DNA of 48,466 nucleotides from Thioploca sp. (GTDB taxonomy: Bacteria; Pseudomonadota; Gammaproteobacteria; Beggiatoales; Beggiatoaceae). This document shows positions 1-8,959 of this stretch, piece by piece. The notes under the pieces were generated by a model that did no database searches, was not told the origin of the DNA, and was given only the letters and a program-made list of their open reading frames with translations. The stretch is taken from the NCBI GenBank assembly GCA_030627125.1, contig DAOUSR010000005.1, forward strand, positions 1-48,466, written 5' to 3'. A program made the position numbers and the translations under genes. How positions within the stretch are numbered: position 1 is the first letter of the stretch; each line of letters opens with the position of its first letter.

Positions 1-3000
1 AGTACCACAGTTGATACCATAATCCGCAAAAATAGTTCCATTACCAACTTTTTTTACTATGAGTTTATGATACACAGTAGGCTGATCTGAAAGACAGGCT
101 AAAGTAGTTGCAGTTGCTGTAATAGTTGCTGAATCAATAGAACCATTGGTTGCTGCTATAGAGTAAGTATAAGTTGTTCCACAAGTCAAACTAGTATTAC
201 TATAACTAGTTACATTGGCAGCTGTGGTATTGATTAAGCTATTATTTTTGGTTATTTTAAAACCAGTTTCGTTAGTGCTGCTATCTGTCCAACTCAGGTT
301 TATTTGAGTTTCTGAAATTACGGTTGTAATTAAATTAGAAGGAGGAAAAATATTAGTTGCACAATCTGCATAAATATTTACTTCAGCATCCCAAGGGGTA
401 TAGTTAATACTAGGAGATTTACACAGTAAATTTGTGGATAAATTAAGCGTTGTTAAAGCAACTAAAGGAGATAAATCTGGAATATCACCGGTTAATTGGT
501 TATTGTTAATCTTAAATGTTTGTAGATTAATTAAAGCACTTATATCAGGAATACCGCCAGTTAATTGATTATCATATAAATGAAGAAATTGCAAATTTGT
601 CAATGCACTAAGTTCAGGGAACGTTCCTGTTAAGCTGTTATCACTAAAGTAGAGAGACATTAATTGGGTTAATGCACTTAAATCAGGTAGTGTACCTACT
701 AAATTTTTTGTAGTCCGATCAATGCGAATAACCTGTCCTGTGCTGCACGAAACTCCCGTCCAAGTAGTACAAGGCGTGTTGGTTACTGTCCAATTATTAG
801 GTTTAGGTAGTGTAGTTAGTGGAGTATCAGTCCAATTTGCTCCATCAGTACTGATATAAAGGTCAACTAAAGTATCGCATTCGGCCACAGGAATTTGGCT
901 TTGAGTTGTACAAACTGATGCATCTGTGGTTGTGGCAAAAACTTCAGTACTAGGAAGACTTCTTACATCACTTTGATTATTTGCATGTGCAGAGGTAATA
1001 TCCTCTACAACAAAATAATAGGTTGTACCTGCTAACAATCCTGTAACAGTATGATTGATTGTAGTTTTATCTGTGGTAGTTCCACCTGATGTACTATAAG
1101 GACCGCCTGACGTTGTACTGTATTTAACTTCATAATAACCAACATCATCTGTGTAAATAATCGGTGTCCAATCTATTTGAACACTGGTATCAGATATAAC
1201 TGTTGTGCTTAAACCAGTTGGAGGAATAGTTTGGGTATTTGCCCAGTCCGGGTCTTTAGCTGTTGCAGAATCATTAGTTTCTCCATTAAATGCGTTGTAA
1301 CTTAAATCTGTTACAGTTAAACTTGCTGGTAAATCGGGAATACTGCCAGTTAATTGGTTATCTTGTAATGTAAGTTCTTTCAAACTGGTTAAATTACTTA
1401 AATCGGGAATACTACCGGTTAATTGGTTATTTCTTAAACCAAGTATTTCTAAAACAGTTAAAGCACTTAAATCAGGAATACTGCCAGTTAATTGATTGCC
1501 CCACAATCTAAGCACTTGTAAATTGGTTAAAGTATTTAAGCTAGGAATACTGCCTGTTAATTGGTTATCTTTTAAACTAAGTGTTTTTAAACTAGTCAAA
1601 GCACTTAAATCAGGAATGCTGCCTGTTAATTGGTTAATACCTAGACGAATGATTGTTAAACCGGTTAAAGCACTTAAATCGGATATTGTGCCGATTAGGT
1701 TCTGAGTTCCTCGATTAATTACAGTTACATTACCGGGAACAGTATCACACGTAACTCCCGTCCAGCTACAAGGCGTATTAGTAACTGTCCAATTATTGGT
1801 TGCATTATCAGTCCAGCTTGCACCATTGGTACTGGTATAAAGGTCAACTAAAGCATCACATTCAGTTTGGGGAATATCCGTTTGCACTGTACAGTCTGTC
1901 GGTGTCATGCAATTCCCATCAGTAATTGTCCAAATGTCTGTACTTATCAAATTTGTACGGGCAGTTTCTGCTGCAGAACCACAGGTATATTGACTATTAC
2001 CGCCATTAAAAGTAACACCTGATTGAAGTGCTAAACTGTTCCATCCAACAAGTAGTGCATTATAGTTTGCAGTTGAAAGAGTTATACTCAGAAACATATT
2101 GCTCATGTCAGTAACATTACTAACAACCCAACTACTTAAGTCTTGGTTAAAAGCAGAAGCATTCCAAAACATACTATTCATATCTGTAACCTTACTAACA
2201 ACCCAATTACTTATGTCTTGGTTAAAAGAAGATGCACCAATAAACATATAATTCATATCTGTAACTTCGCTAACATCCCAACTACTTATATCTTGATTAA
2301 AGGCAGAAGCAGTATCAAACATACCATTCATATTTGTAACCTTACTAACAACCCAATTACTTATGTCTTGGTTAAAAGAAGATGCACTACTAAACATATA
2401 AGTCATATCTGTAACTTTGCTAACATCCCAACTACTTAAGTCTTGGTTAAAAGCAGAAGCATTCCAAAACATACTAGTCATATCTATAACCTTACTAACA
2501 TCCCAACTATTTATATCTTGGTTAAAAGCAGAAGCATCTCTAAACATTTGTTCCATATTTATAACTTCAGTAACAGTCCAACTATTTAAAGGCTGATTAA
2601 AAGATGTTGCTTTGTAAAACATGGTAAACGTGTTTGTAACATTGCTAACATCCCAACTATTTAAGGGTTGGTTAAAAACACTAGTATTATAAAACATAGA
2701 AGACATATCTTTAACACTGCTAACAATCCAGCTATTTAATGGTTGGTTAAAAGAAGTTGCTCCACCAAACATAGAAGACATATTTATAACATTATCAACA
2801 CTCCAACTATTTAATGGTTGGTTAAAAGAAGTTGTATTCCAAAACATATAGTCCATTTTTGTAACGTTGCTAACATTCCAACTATTTATATCTGAATTAA
2901 GAGTAGTTGCATCTCTAAACATCGAAGACATATCTGTAACACTACCAAGGTCTGGTGAATCCGTAGCACTAACTTGTAAATTACTTGCCCCATAGAAAGC

Positions 3001-4440
3001 ATTCTTCATACTTTCCCAAGCAATGTTTCCCCACTGCACAACATCTAAAATTTTATCCTTTACTGCTACATTATTAGCAATATAAATAGCCGGAAAAGTA
3101 CCACGAATATTAATAATATATTGGCCAACAGTAGCATAAGTACAACTTCCATCACCTATAATATTAGTCTGTTCAAAAGTGCCGTCATTATCACAGTCTA
3201 TATCATAGGTGTATGTGTAAAAAGAATTTGTTGGAATAGTAATAGTTTCATTTGCCGTAGTTGTTTCCCACTTAGTGATAAAACTAGTGGTATCTGCTCC
3301 AGTGGTCGCCACAGACACTTCAGCACTAGGAAGACTAGTTACATTATTTTGGTTATTGACATTAGCCGGAGTATAGGTTTCTATAATAAAATAATATTGT
3401 GTGCCTGCTAATAAACCAGTAACAGTATGAGTTATTGCTGTTTTATCTGTGGTTATACCACCTGATGTGCTATAAGGACCACCAGAAGTTGTACTGTATT
3501 TAATTTCATAATAACCACCATAAGCTTGATAAGTAATTGGTGTCCAATCTACTTGAACACTAGTATCGGATAGAACCGTTGGGCTTAAACCAGTTGGAGG
3601 AATATTCTGTGTAGTTGCCCAATTAGGGTCTTCAATATTTGCCGTACCATCTATTGCTCCAGTGAAGAGGTTATAACTTAAATCTGTACTTATAAGGCTG
3701 GCTGGCAAGGAAGGAATAATTCCTGTCAATTGGTTTGATTCTACATTAAAAAATACTAAACTATTATTTAATGGGCTAAAATTAGGGATACTGCCATCTA
3801 ATTGATTATTTGCCAAATTAACAGCCAATAAATTTGAATGATTACTTAAATCAGGTAATACCCCTGTTAATTGGTTATCACTAATATAAAACCATAATAA
3901 GTTAGTCAATAAACTGATATTTGGAATATTCCCAGTTAATTGATTATTGTTTAAATTAATATCGTATAAATTAGTAAGAATATTTAAATCAGGAATAGAA
4001 CCAGTCAATTTGTTATCGGCTAATTCAATATTAGTTAATTCGGTTAATGCACTTAAATCAGGGAGTGTACCAACTAAATTTCGTATATTTCTATCGATTC
4101 CAATAACATTATTGGGAACAATATCACAAGTAACTCCCGTCCAACTACTGCAAGGCGTATTAGTTACATTCCAATTATTGCCAGGACTGTCTGACCAAGC
4201 TGCTCCATTAGTACTGGTATAAAGTGCAACTAAAGCCTCGCACTCTACCTGTGGAATCTCCGTAACTGATGCACAATCTGTAGCTGCAAAAACCATCGTA
4301 TTCCCAACAAAAATAACTAAAAATATTAAATACTTAAAATATTTAGCTGTATTATAATTTGGTAATGTCAATTCCGTTAGATGTGGAGTAGTGCTAACCG
4401 TAGGTTTTTTAAACCCAAGCCAGTTGATAAAGTTATACAT
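1..4440 (-). CDS. Giant secreted LRR / FN3 / DUF285 repeat surface protein (partial, 3' end outside window)
   Basis: Open for 1480 codons from ATG at 4440 to the left edge with no stop. A long basic N-terminus leads to a hydrophobic stretch (about residues 34-52) ending VFA-A, which looks like a signal peptide with an extended n-region. Then come three modules. Each begins with a Cys-rich cap (TDC...IPQ.EC.ALV.LYTSTNGA.W, then W(T)GVTCD) like plant-type LRR N-terminal caps. Leucine-rich repeats (NQLTGSIPDLSALT type) follow, then a fibronectin III domain (DTSVQ.DWTPI...YYE.KYSTTSGGPYSTSGG). Between modules 1 and 2 lies a PKD-like lead-in (YDIDCDNDGTFE) and a BspA-like DUF285 array at 2041-2940. 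The last visible residues (KLIVKKVGNGTIFADYGINCGT) resemble the start of a divergent InlB B-repeat. Such proteins are usually adhesins or cell-surface proteins; the ligand is unknown. Module order is seen directly; the surface role is inferred. Confidence 0.85.
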   Translation of the reverse strand, partial: MYNFINWLGFKKPTVSTTPHLTELTLPNYNTAKYFKYLIFLVIFVGNTMVFAATDCASVTEIPQVECEALVALYTSTNGAAWSDSPGNNWNVTNTPCSSWTGVTCDIVPNNVIGIDRNIRNLVGTLPDLSALTELTNIELADNKLTGSIPDLNILTNLYDINLNNNQLTGNIPNISLLTNLLWFYISDNQLTGVLPDLSNHSNLLAVNLANNQLDGSIPNFSPLNNSLVFFNVESNQLTGIIPSLPASLISTDLSYNLFTGAIDGTANIEDPNWATTQNIPPTGLSPTVLSDTSVQVDWTPITYQAYGGYYEIKYSTTSGGPYSTSGGITTDKTAITHTVTGLLAGTQYYFIIETYTPANVNNQNNVTSLPSAEVSVATTGADTTSFITKWETTTANETITIPTNSFYTYTYDIDCDNDGTFEQTNIIGDGSCTYATVGQYIINIRGTFPAIYIANNVAVKDKILDVVQWGNIAWESMKNAFYGASNLQVSATDSPDLGSVTDMSSMFRDATTLNSDINSWNVSNVTKMDYMFWNTTSFNQPLNSWSVDNVINMSSMFGGATSFNQPLNSWIVSSVKDMSSMFYNTSVFNQPLNSWDVSNVTNTFTMFYKATSFNQPLNSWTVTEVINMEQMFRDASAFNQDINSWDVSKVIDMTSMFWNASAFNQDLSSWDVSKVTDMTYMFSSASSFNQDISNWVVSKVTNMNGMFDTASAFNQDISSWDVSEVTDMNYMFIGASSFNQDISNWVVSKVTDMNSMFWNASAFNQDLSSWVVSNVTDMSNMFLSITLSTANYNALLVGWNSLALQSGVTFNGGNSQYTCGSAAETARTNLISTDIWTITDGNCMTPTDCTVQTDIPQTECDALVDLYTSTNGASWTDNATNNWTVTNTPCSWTGVTCDTVPGNVTVINRGTQNLIGTISDLSALTGLTIIRLGINQLTGSIPDLSALTSLKTLSLKDNQLTGSIPSLNTLTNLQVLRLWGNQLTGSIPDLSALTVLEILGLRNNQLTGSIPDLSNLTSLKELTLQDNQLTGSIPDLPASLTVTDLSYNAFNGETNDSATAKDPDWANTQTIPPTGLSTTVISDTSVQIDWTPIIYTDDVGYYEVKYSTTSGGPYSTSGGTTTDKTTINHTVTGLLAGTTYYFVVEDITSAHANNQSDVRSLPSTEVFATTTDASVCTTQSQIPVAECDTLVDLYISTDGANWTDTPLTTLPKPNNWTVTNTPCTTWTGVSCSTGQVIRIDRTTKNLVGTLPDLSALTQLMSLYFSDNSLTGTFPELSALTNLQFLHLYDNQLTGGIPDISALINLQTFKINNNQLTGDIPDLSPLVALTTLNLSTNLLCKSPSINYTPWDAEVNIYADCATNIFPPSNLITTVISETQINLSWTDSSTNETGFKITKNNSLINTTAANVTSYSNTSLTCGTTYTYSIAATNGSIDSATITATATTLACLSDQPTVYHKLIVKKVGNGTIFADYGINCGT
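2041..2940 (-). repeat. Twelve tandem 75-bp units coding for BspA-like DUF285 repeats
   Basis: Eleven full units and one diverged terminal unit, exactly 75 bp (25 residues) each, in frame inside the large surface protein. The unit reads V-T-D-M-x2-MF-x2-ASxFNQ(D/P)(L/I)xSW-x-VS-(N/K). The units near 2116-2565 are closest to each other at DNA level and alternate (FNQDIS.WVVSK versus FNQDLSSWDVSK), which suggests recent duplication of two-unit blocks. The C-terminal cap (YNALLVGWNSL...) follows at about 2010-2060. Confidence 0.9.
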
Positions 4441-4577
4441 AATTATTATCTCGATTATTGATATTTTGTATTTAAGTATAATACAATTTTTAAAAAAATG
4501 AATGAGTCAATAGTTTGAACTGTTTTTAAAAAATAGACTAAAGTGGAAAATTAAGTATTTTATTGTTTTATAATACA

Positions 4578-4700
4578 TTAATTTATCTTTCTGCGGTTTC
4601 TACCATCCAATTTTGTTTTACGAGTTATATTTATTCTCTTTAGAGTTCTATCAATCGTTGAACGGCTTACTACTTGCTCAAAATGTTTATTTAATATCAT
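4578..4700 (-). pseudogene. Probable IS630-family transposase remnant
   Basis: A 40-codon fragment starting MILNKHFEQVVSRSTIDRTLKR and going on to INITRKTKLDGRNRRK. The SRSTI-x-R-x-LKR-x-N-(I/L)-TRK pattern matches the second helix-turn-helix of IS630-type transposases. It is stopped on both sides: TAA at 4578-4580 and a TAA two codons before the ATG. The DNA upstream in another frame (INPSRATALNLPKKT) may be a frameshifted continuation. No inverted repeats were identified around it. The rest of the 4441-4849 gap has no recognisable gene. The fragment is short, so the assignment is tentative. Confidence 0.4.
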
Positions 4701-4849
4701 GTTTTCTTAGGCAAATTTAACGCGGTTGCTCTGCTTGGATTAATTATTACTTGAAAATAAAGCCAAGTTATATTACACTACCCTAAAGTTTTGCTAACAA
4801 GATTCAATCATTTGAAATAAATGACTGATGTTTAATTAGGAATAAGCTT

Positions 4850-5416
4850 ATGTCATTTTTAAATAAAATATTTTTTTTGGGGATAATAGTAGTTATAACT
4901 AGTTGCCAAATTTTGCCACCTCATAAAAATTGCTATGTGGCAGATTCTAGTCTACGTGGTTATTACAGTGGCGATTGCCAAAATAATAAAGCCTATGGTA
5001 AAGGTATAGCAATTGGTAAAGATAAATATGAAGGTGAATTTGTTGATGGACATACTCATGGACAAGGGATTTATGTCTGGGGTGATGAAGCTAGTTTTAA
5101 AGGCCAATTCATTTATGATGTACCACAAGTGCCTCACATAGGCTGTTATATTGCTGAACCTCGTTTGCGTGGCAAATATAGCGGAGAATGTAAAGGTGGT
5201 AAAGCTTACGGTCACGGTAAATCTATTGGTATAGATGTTTATGAAGGTGGATTCATCAATGGAGTTCTTGATGGCAATGGAACTTATGTTTGGTATAACA
5301 AAGATCGTTATATCGGTCAATTTAAAAATGGTAAAGCCCATGGGCGTGGTGTCATGAAATTTATAGATGGCACAGAAATAGCCGGTAAATGGATTAACAA
5401 TCAACCAGCAAATTGA
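4850..5416 (+). CDS. MORN-repeat lipoprotein with duplicated module
   Basis: 188 residues. A short hydrophobic N-terminus ends in a lipobox (VITSC, Cys19), so the mature protein is probably anchored in a membrane as a lipoprotein. The rest is two tandem copies of one module: CY.A...LRG.YSG.C..GKAYG.G..IG.D.YEG.F..G...G.G.YVW (about residues 28-85 and 99-155), ending in another MORN-like Y-x-GQFKNGKAHGRG segment. MORN motifs are beta-hairpin repeats often linked to membranes or to binding of partner proteins; no enzymatic residues are visible. The stop lies 18 bp before the lysozyme-like gene, so the two are probably co-transcribed and may act together at the envelope. The family is recognised; the specific role is not. 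Confidence 0.8.
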   Translation: MSFLNKIFFLGIIVVITSCQILPPHKNCYVADSSLRGYYSGDCQNNKAYGKGIAIGKDKYEGEFVDGHTHGQGIYVWGDEASFKGQFIYDVPQVPHIGCYIAEPRLRGKYSGECKGGKAYGHGKSIGIDVYEGGFINGVLDGNGTYVWYNKDRYIGQFKNGKAHGRGVMKFIDGTEIAGKWINNQPAN

Positions 5417-5434
5417 TAATTAGAGGCTTGAATT

Positions 5435-6154
5435 ATGGATAGACCGGGTCAAGATAGTTCTCGTTATTCTTGGTTTTTTAAAATATTTGGTAAACCTAAG
5501 CCAGCACCTGTTCCTGCTACTTTAGTACCAACTAAACCAACTAAACCAAAGAAAATAATAGTAGAAACACCTTCTATTGAAAGTTTTAGGACAACGTTTA
5601 GCAGAAATAATTCAACTATGTTGGCACAGCTTAATGAAGCTCGTAAATATCAAGACATAATTAAAGATACTGCTCGACGTTATAATATTAAACCAGCAAT
5701 AATTTGTGGGATGGGTTCTCGTGAATCACATTGGGGTATGGCTCTTAAACCAAAAGGTCCTAGTGGTAGAGGAGATTTTGCACGTCGTCGCCCTAGAGGT
5801 GAGCGTCGGGGTGCGGAACCACCAGATGGAGGTGGTTATGGGCGTGGTCTGATGCAAATAGATTATGATTGGCATGAATTTGCTCGGATTGGTAATTGGC
5901 AAGAGCCTAGAGAAAATATTACCTATGCTTGTACATTATTAGCTAGATTTAAAAAATATTTTGATAAAAAAGCTCAAGGTTTAAATGAAGAAGAAATATT
6001 ACGAGCTACGATTGCCGCTTATAATGGTGGCCCAACAGCTACCATGACTTCAATTAAAAAAGGAGATGATATTGATGCCAGAACTACTGGCCATGATTAT
6101 TCTAAAGATGTTCTTAATCGTACTGGTTGGTTTCAATTACATGGTTGGGAATAG
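5435..6154 (+). CDS. Goose-type (GH23) lysozyme-like / transglycosylase protein without signal peptide
   Basis: 239 residues; the start is supported by GAGG about 10 bp upstream. Residues 1-60 form a Pro/Lys-rich tail (KPKPAPVPATLVPTKPTKPKK) with no cleavable signal or membrane helix. From about residue 70 it follows the g-type lysozyme / SLT fold: YNIKPAIICGMGSRESHWG with the likely catalytic Glu97, then GLMQID (138-143), W-x-EPRENI and ATIAAYNGG. These motifs belong to peptidoglycan lytic enzymes. An Arg/Gly-rich insert (about 105-134) lies between the catalytic Glu and GLMQ. With no export signal it must act after lysis, be exported by a Sec-independent route, or belong to a toxin or secretion module. 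Its partner appears to be the MORN lipoprotein just upstream. Confidence 0.8.
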   Translation: MDRPGQDSSRYSWFFKIFGKPKPAPVPATLVPTKPTKPKKIIVETPSIESFRTTFSRNNSTMLAQLNEARKYQDIIKDTARRYNIKPAIICGMGSRESHWGMALKPKGPSGRGDFARRRPRGERRGAEPPDGGGYGRGLMQIDYDWHEFARIGNWQEPRENITYACTLLARFKKYFDKKAQGLNEEEILRATIAAYNGGPTATMTSIKKGDDIDARTTGHDYSKDVLNRTGWFQLHGWE

Positions 6155-6272
6155 TTACAAATAGTGTAGAATATAAATCAATGTCAATATTCTATAGAAT
6201 ACAAATACTGGATTAAATAATGATATTTTTATCATACGTGGAAGTTACTAATGCAATTATGGAGAATACCCT

Positions 6273-6521
6273 ATGAGTAGTAAAGGGCAGTCTATACAAG
6301 ACCCTTTTTTAAATATTTTACGCAAGGAACATATTGCCGTGTCAATTTATTTGGTCAATGGTATTAAGTTACAAGGATATGTTGAGTCGTTTGATCAATT
6401 TGTATTGCTACTGAAGAACTCAGTAAATCAAATGGTATATAAACACGCTATATCCACCATTGTACCGGCACGTCAGGTAAGAGTTCCTTATGATGATGAT
6501 GATGAGAAAACTGATAATTAA
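6273..6521 (+). CDS. hfq: RNA chaperone Hfq
   Basis: 82 residues, typical for short Hfq. It shows the N-terminal [13 protein letters not shown] (Gln of the proximal RNA site), the Sm1 segment [27 protein letters not shown] and the Sm2 signature YKHAIST. An acidic tail (DDDDEKTDN) closes it. The protein forms a hexamer that pairs small RNAs with mRNAs. GGAGAA precedes the ATG by about 8 bp. It begins the hfq-hflX-hflK-hflC-DUF2065 run. The usual upstream miaA is absent: a lysozyme-like gene lies there instead. Confidence 0.97.
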   Translation: MSSKGQSIQDPFLNILRKEHIAVSIYLVNGIKLQGYVESFDQFVLLLKNSVNQMVYKHAISTIVPARQVRVPYDDDDEKTDN

Positions 6522-6523
6522 AT

Positions 6524-7795
6524 ATGTTCGAAAGACCACATGGTGGTGAACGTGCTATTTTAGTGTTTGTAAATCTAGCCCATTCAGTTGATAATTCGTC
6601 AGAAGAATTTGCTGAATTGGCTCGTTCTGCCGGGGTTACTATAATATATGAATTAACAACAAATCGTGATAAACCAGACCCTCGTTCCTTTATAGGTAGT
6701 GGTAAATTGCAAGAACTTAGTGAATTAGTATTAGCACATGAAGCTGATGTAGTGTTGTTTAATCATATATTAAGCCCCGGTCAAGAACGTAATTTAGAAC
6801 GTGTTTTAAAATGTCAAGTGCTAGATCGTACTGGAGTAATTTTAGATATTTTTGCTCAAAGAGCATCTTCTTTTGAAGGAAAATTACAAGTTGAATTAGC
6901 TCAACTCAAACATCTAAGCACTCGTTTGATTCGTGGTTGGACCCACTTAGAACGACAAAAAGGTGGAATTGGTTTACGAGGTCCAGGTGAGACTCAATTA
7001 GAAACTGATCGGCGTTTAATTGGAGAACGAATTAAGTCTATTAATAAAAAATTAGACAAAGTTAGCCAACAACGTGAATTAGGTAGAAAAGCTCGTCAAC
7101 AAGCTCAACTACCAATTGTGTCATTAGTTGGTTATACTAATGCTGGTAAATCAACTCTATTTAATCGTCTTACTAAAGCGGATGTTTTTGTTGCAGACCA
7201 ATTATTTGCTACCCTAGATGCTACTTTACGACGTTTAACCTTACCCAACAAAATGCGACTGGTTTTAGCAGACACAGTTGGTTTTGTACAACAGTTACCA
7301 CACGATCTGATTGCTGCATTTAGAGCAACTTTAGAAGAAACTCGACAAGCAAATTTATTGTTACATGTGGTTGATGCTAACGATCCAGAACGGCAGTTAA
7401 GAATTGAACAAGTTAATCAAGTATTAGCTGATATTGGTGCGGCCGATATACCTCAAATCTTGGTTTATAATAAAATTGATCGTTTACCTGACTGTCAAAG
7501 TCATAGTGATCAAGTTGGAAATATGACTAAAGTTTGGTTATCGGCACTAAATGATATAGGAATTGATATTTTGTATGAAGTTTTGGCAGAACAACTAAGC
7601 TCAGGTACAACTTATTGTAAAGTACTCATACCAGTCGATGCTGGTGATTTACGAGCGGCTTTGTTTAATAATGCGGTTGTATTGCAAGAACAACATACAG
7701 ATAATGGTGATAGCCTATTGGAAATTCAGATAACAACCCAATATTTTAATCATTTAACTAAAACAGATTCTCGGTTACAATTAGTTAAAACATAA
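6524..7795 (+). CDS. hflX: Ribosome-associated GTPase HflX
   Basis: 423 residues, the usual length. The N-terminal HflX domain includes GSGKLQEL (about 58-65) and the glycine-rich segment GGIGLRGPGETQLETDRR (about 147-164). The GTPase domain has G1 GYTNAGKST (203-211), G3 DTVG (250-253) and G4 NKID (316-319). HflX binds ribosomes and splits stalled 70S particles in stress. It starts 2 bp after the hfq stop, with no clear Shine-Dalgarno of its own, so translation may be coupled to hfq. Confidence 0.96.
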   Translation: MFERPHGGERAILVFVNLAHSVDNSSEEFAELARSAGVTIIYELTTNRDKPDPRSFIGSGKLQELSELVLAHEADVVLFNHILSPGQERNLERVLKCQVLDRTGVILDIFAQRASSFEGKLQVELAQLKHLSTRLIRGWTHLERQKGGIGLRGPGETQLETDRRLIGERIKSINKKLDKVSQQRELGRKARQQAQLPIVSLVGYTNAGKSTLFNRLTKADVFVADQLFATLDATLRRLTLPNKMRLVLADTVGFVQQLPHDLIAAFRATLEETRQANLLLHVVDANDPERQLRIEQVNQVLADIGAADIPQILVYNKIDRLPDCQSHSDQVGNMTKVWLSALNDIGIDILYEVLAEQLSSGTTYCKVLIPVDAGDLRAALFNNAVVLQEQHTDNGDSLLEIQITTQYFNHLTKTDSRLQLVKT

Positions 7796-7843
7796 TTCAA
7801 CAATTTCTCGTTGGAAAATTATTTATATTAATAAGGAGCAAAT

Positions 7844-8959
7844 ATGGCTTGGAATGAACCAGGTGATAATAACAAAGACCCTTGGAATAAGCAGGGGCCA
7901 CCAGATTTGGATGAAATTGTTAAAAAAATCCAAGATAAATTAAGCAGTATTTTTGGTGGTGGTAATGGTGGAAATAATGGTGAAAGTAGTTATGGTGGCC
8001 CATCTGTAGGATTAATTTTATTATTTATAATCTTAGGTTGGGGACTCTTTGGTATTTATACGGTACGGCCAGCTGAAGTTGGGGTGGTAACTAGATTTGG
8101 TAAGTACTTTGAAACTACTCAACAAGGTTTAAATTGGCATATTCCTTATCCGATTGAACAAGTTCGAAAAGTTAATGTTCAAGAAGTTCGACCAGTTACC
8201 CATAAAGCTTTGATGTTGACAAAAGACGAAAATATCGTTGAAATTGAAGTAATTGTTCAATATAGAGTTGTCGAAGCGAAAGATTATTTATTTAATGTAA
8301 CTGATCCAGATGATACCTTACGCCAAGCTACAGAAAGTGCTTTACGTGAAGTAGTTGGTACTAGCAAAATGGATGGAGTTTTAACCAGTGAACGTACTAG
8401 AGTTTCTGCTGATACTAAGAAATTAATTCAAGAAATTGTTGACCGTTATGAAACTGGTTTAACCGTGATTAATGTAAATATGCAAAATGCTCAACCACCA
8501 GCTGAAGTCCAAAATGCTTTTGAAGATGTAATTAAGGCTCGTGAAGATCAAGAACGGAGTAAAAATAAAGCCCAAGCTTATGCAAATGAAGTTATCGAAA
8601 AGGTTAAAGGTGCGGCCGATAAATTACGCCAAGAAGCCCAAGCTTATAAAGCTCAAGTTATAGCTCGTTCTGAAGGTGAAACTAAACGGTTTTTAAGTGT
8701 TTTATTTGAATATGAAAAAGCTCCAAAAATTACTCGGCAACGGCTCTATTTGGAAACGATGGAATCTGTATTAGCTAATACTAGTAAAATTATGTTAGAT
8801 GTTAATGGTAGTAATAACTTGATGGTTTTACCTTTAGATAAATTTATAGGTAATCGAGTTAATTCAGCGGCAACTCCATTGCTTCCTAATTCGCCACAAT
8901 CAGTTAGGAATCAACCAAATAATGTTCGTAATGATGCACGCAATAGAGGAGAACGCTAA
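7844..8959 (+). CDS. hflK: FtsH protease modulator HflK
   Basis: 371 residues with a strong AAGGAG before the ATG. A Gly/Asn-rich cytoplasmic tail (FGGGNGGNNGESSYGG) leads to one membrane helix (about 54-74), then the SPFH/band-7 domain (VRPAEVGVVTRFGKYFETTQQGLNW) and a long coiled coil (about 220-285). HflK and HflC form a periplasmic cage around FtsH and modulate membrane-protein degradation. The stop overlaps the hflC start (TAATG), which couples translation of the two. Confidence 0.96.
   Translation: MAWNEPGDNNKDPWNKQGPPDLDEIVKKIQDKLSSIFGGGNGGNNGESSYGGPSVGLILLFIILGWGLFGIYTVRPAEVGVVTRFGKYFETTQQGLNWHIPYPIEQVRKVNVQEVRPVTHKALMLTKDENIVEIEVIVQYRVVEAKDYLFNVTDPDDTLRQATESALREVVGTSKMDGVLTSERTRVSADTKKLIQEIVDRYETGLTVINVNMQNAQPPAEVQNAFEDVIKAREDQERSKNKAQAYANEVIEKVKGAADKLRQEAQAYKAQVIARSEGETKRFLSVLFEYEKAPKITRQRLYLETMESVLANTSKIMLDVNGSNNLMVLPLDKFIGNRVNSAATPLLPNSPQSVRNQPNNVRNDARNRGER

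Noticed and set aside
2041-2940. Regular 75-bp spacing, reminiscent of a CRISPR array
   Set aside because: The repeats are contiguous, without unique spacers, and encode DUF285 units in the open minus-strand frame.
4952-5404. 150-codon ORF opposite the MORN gene
   Set aside because: It is a shadow frame; the MORN repeats on the plus strand explain the region.
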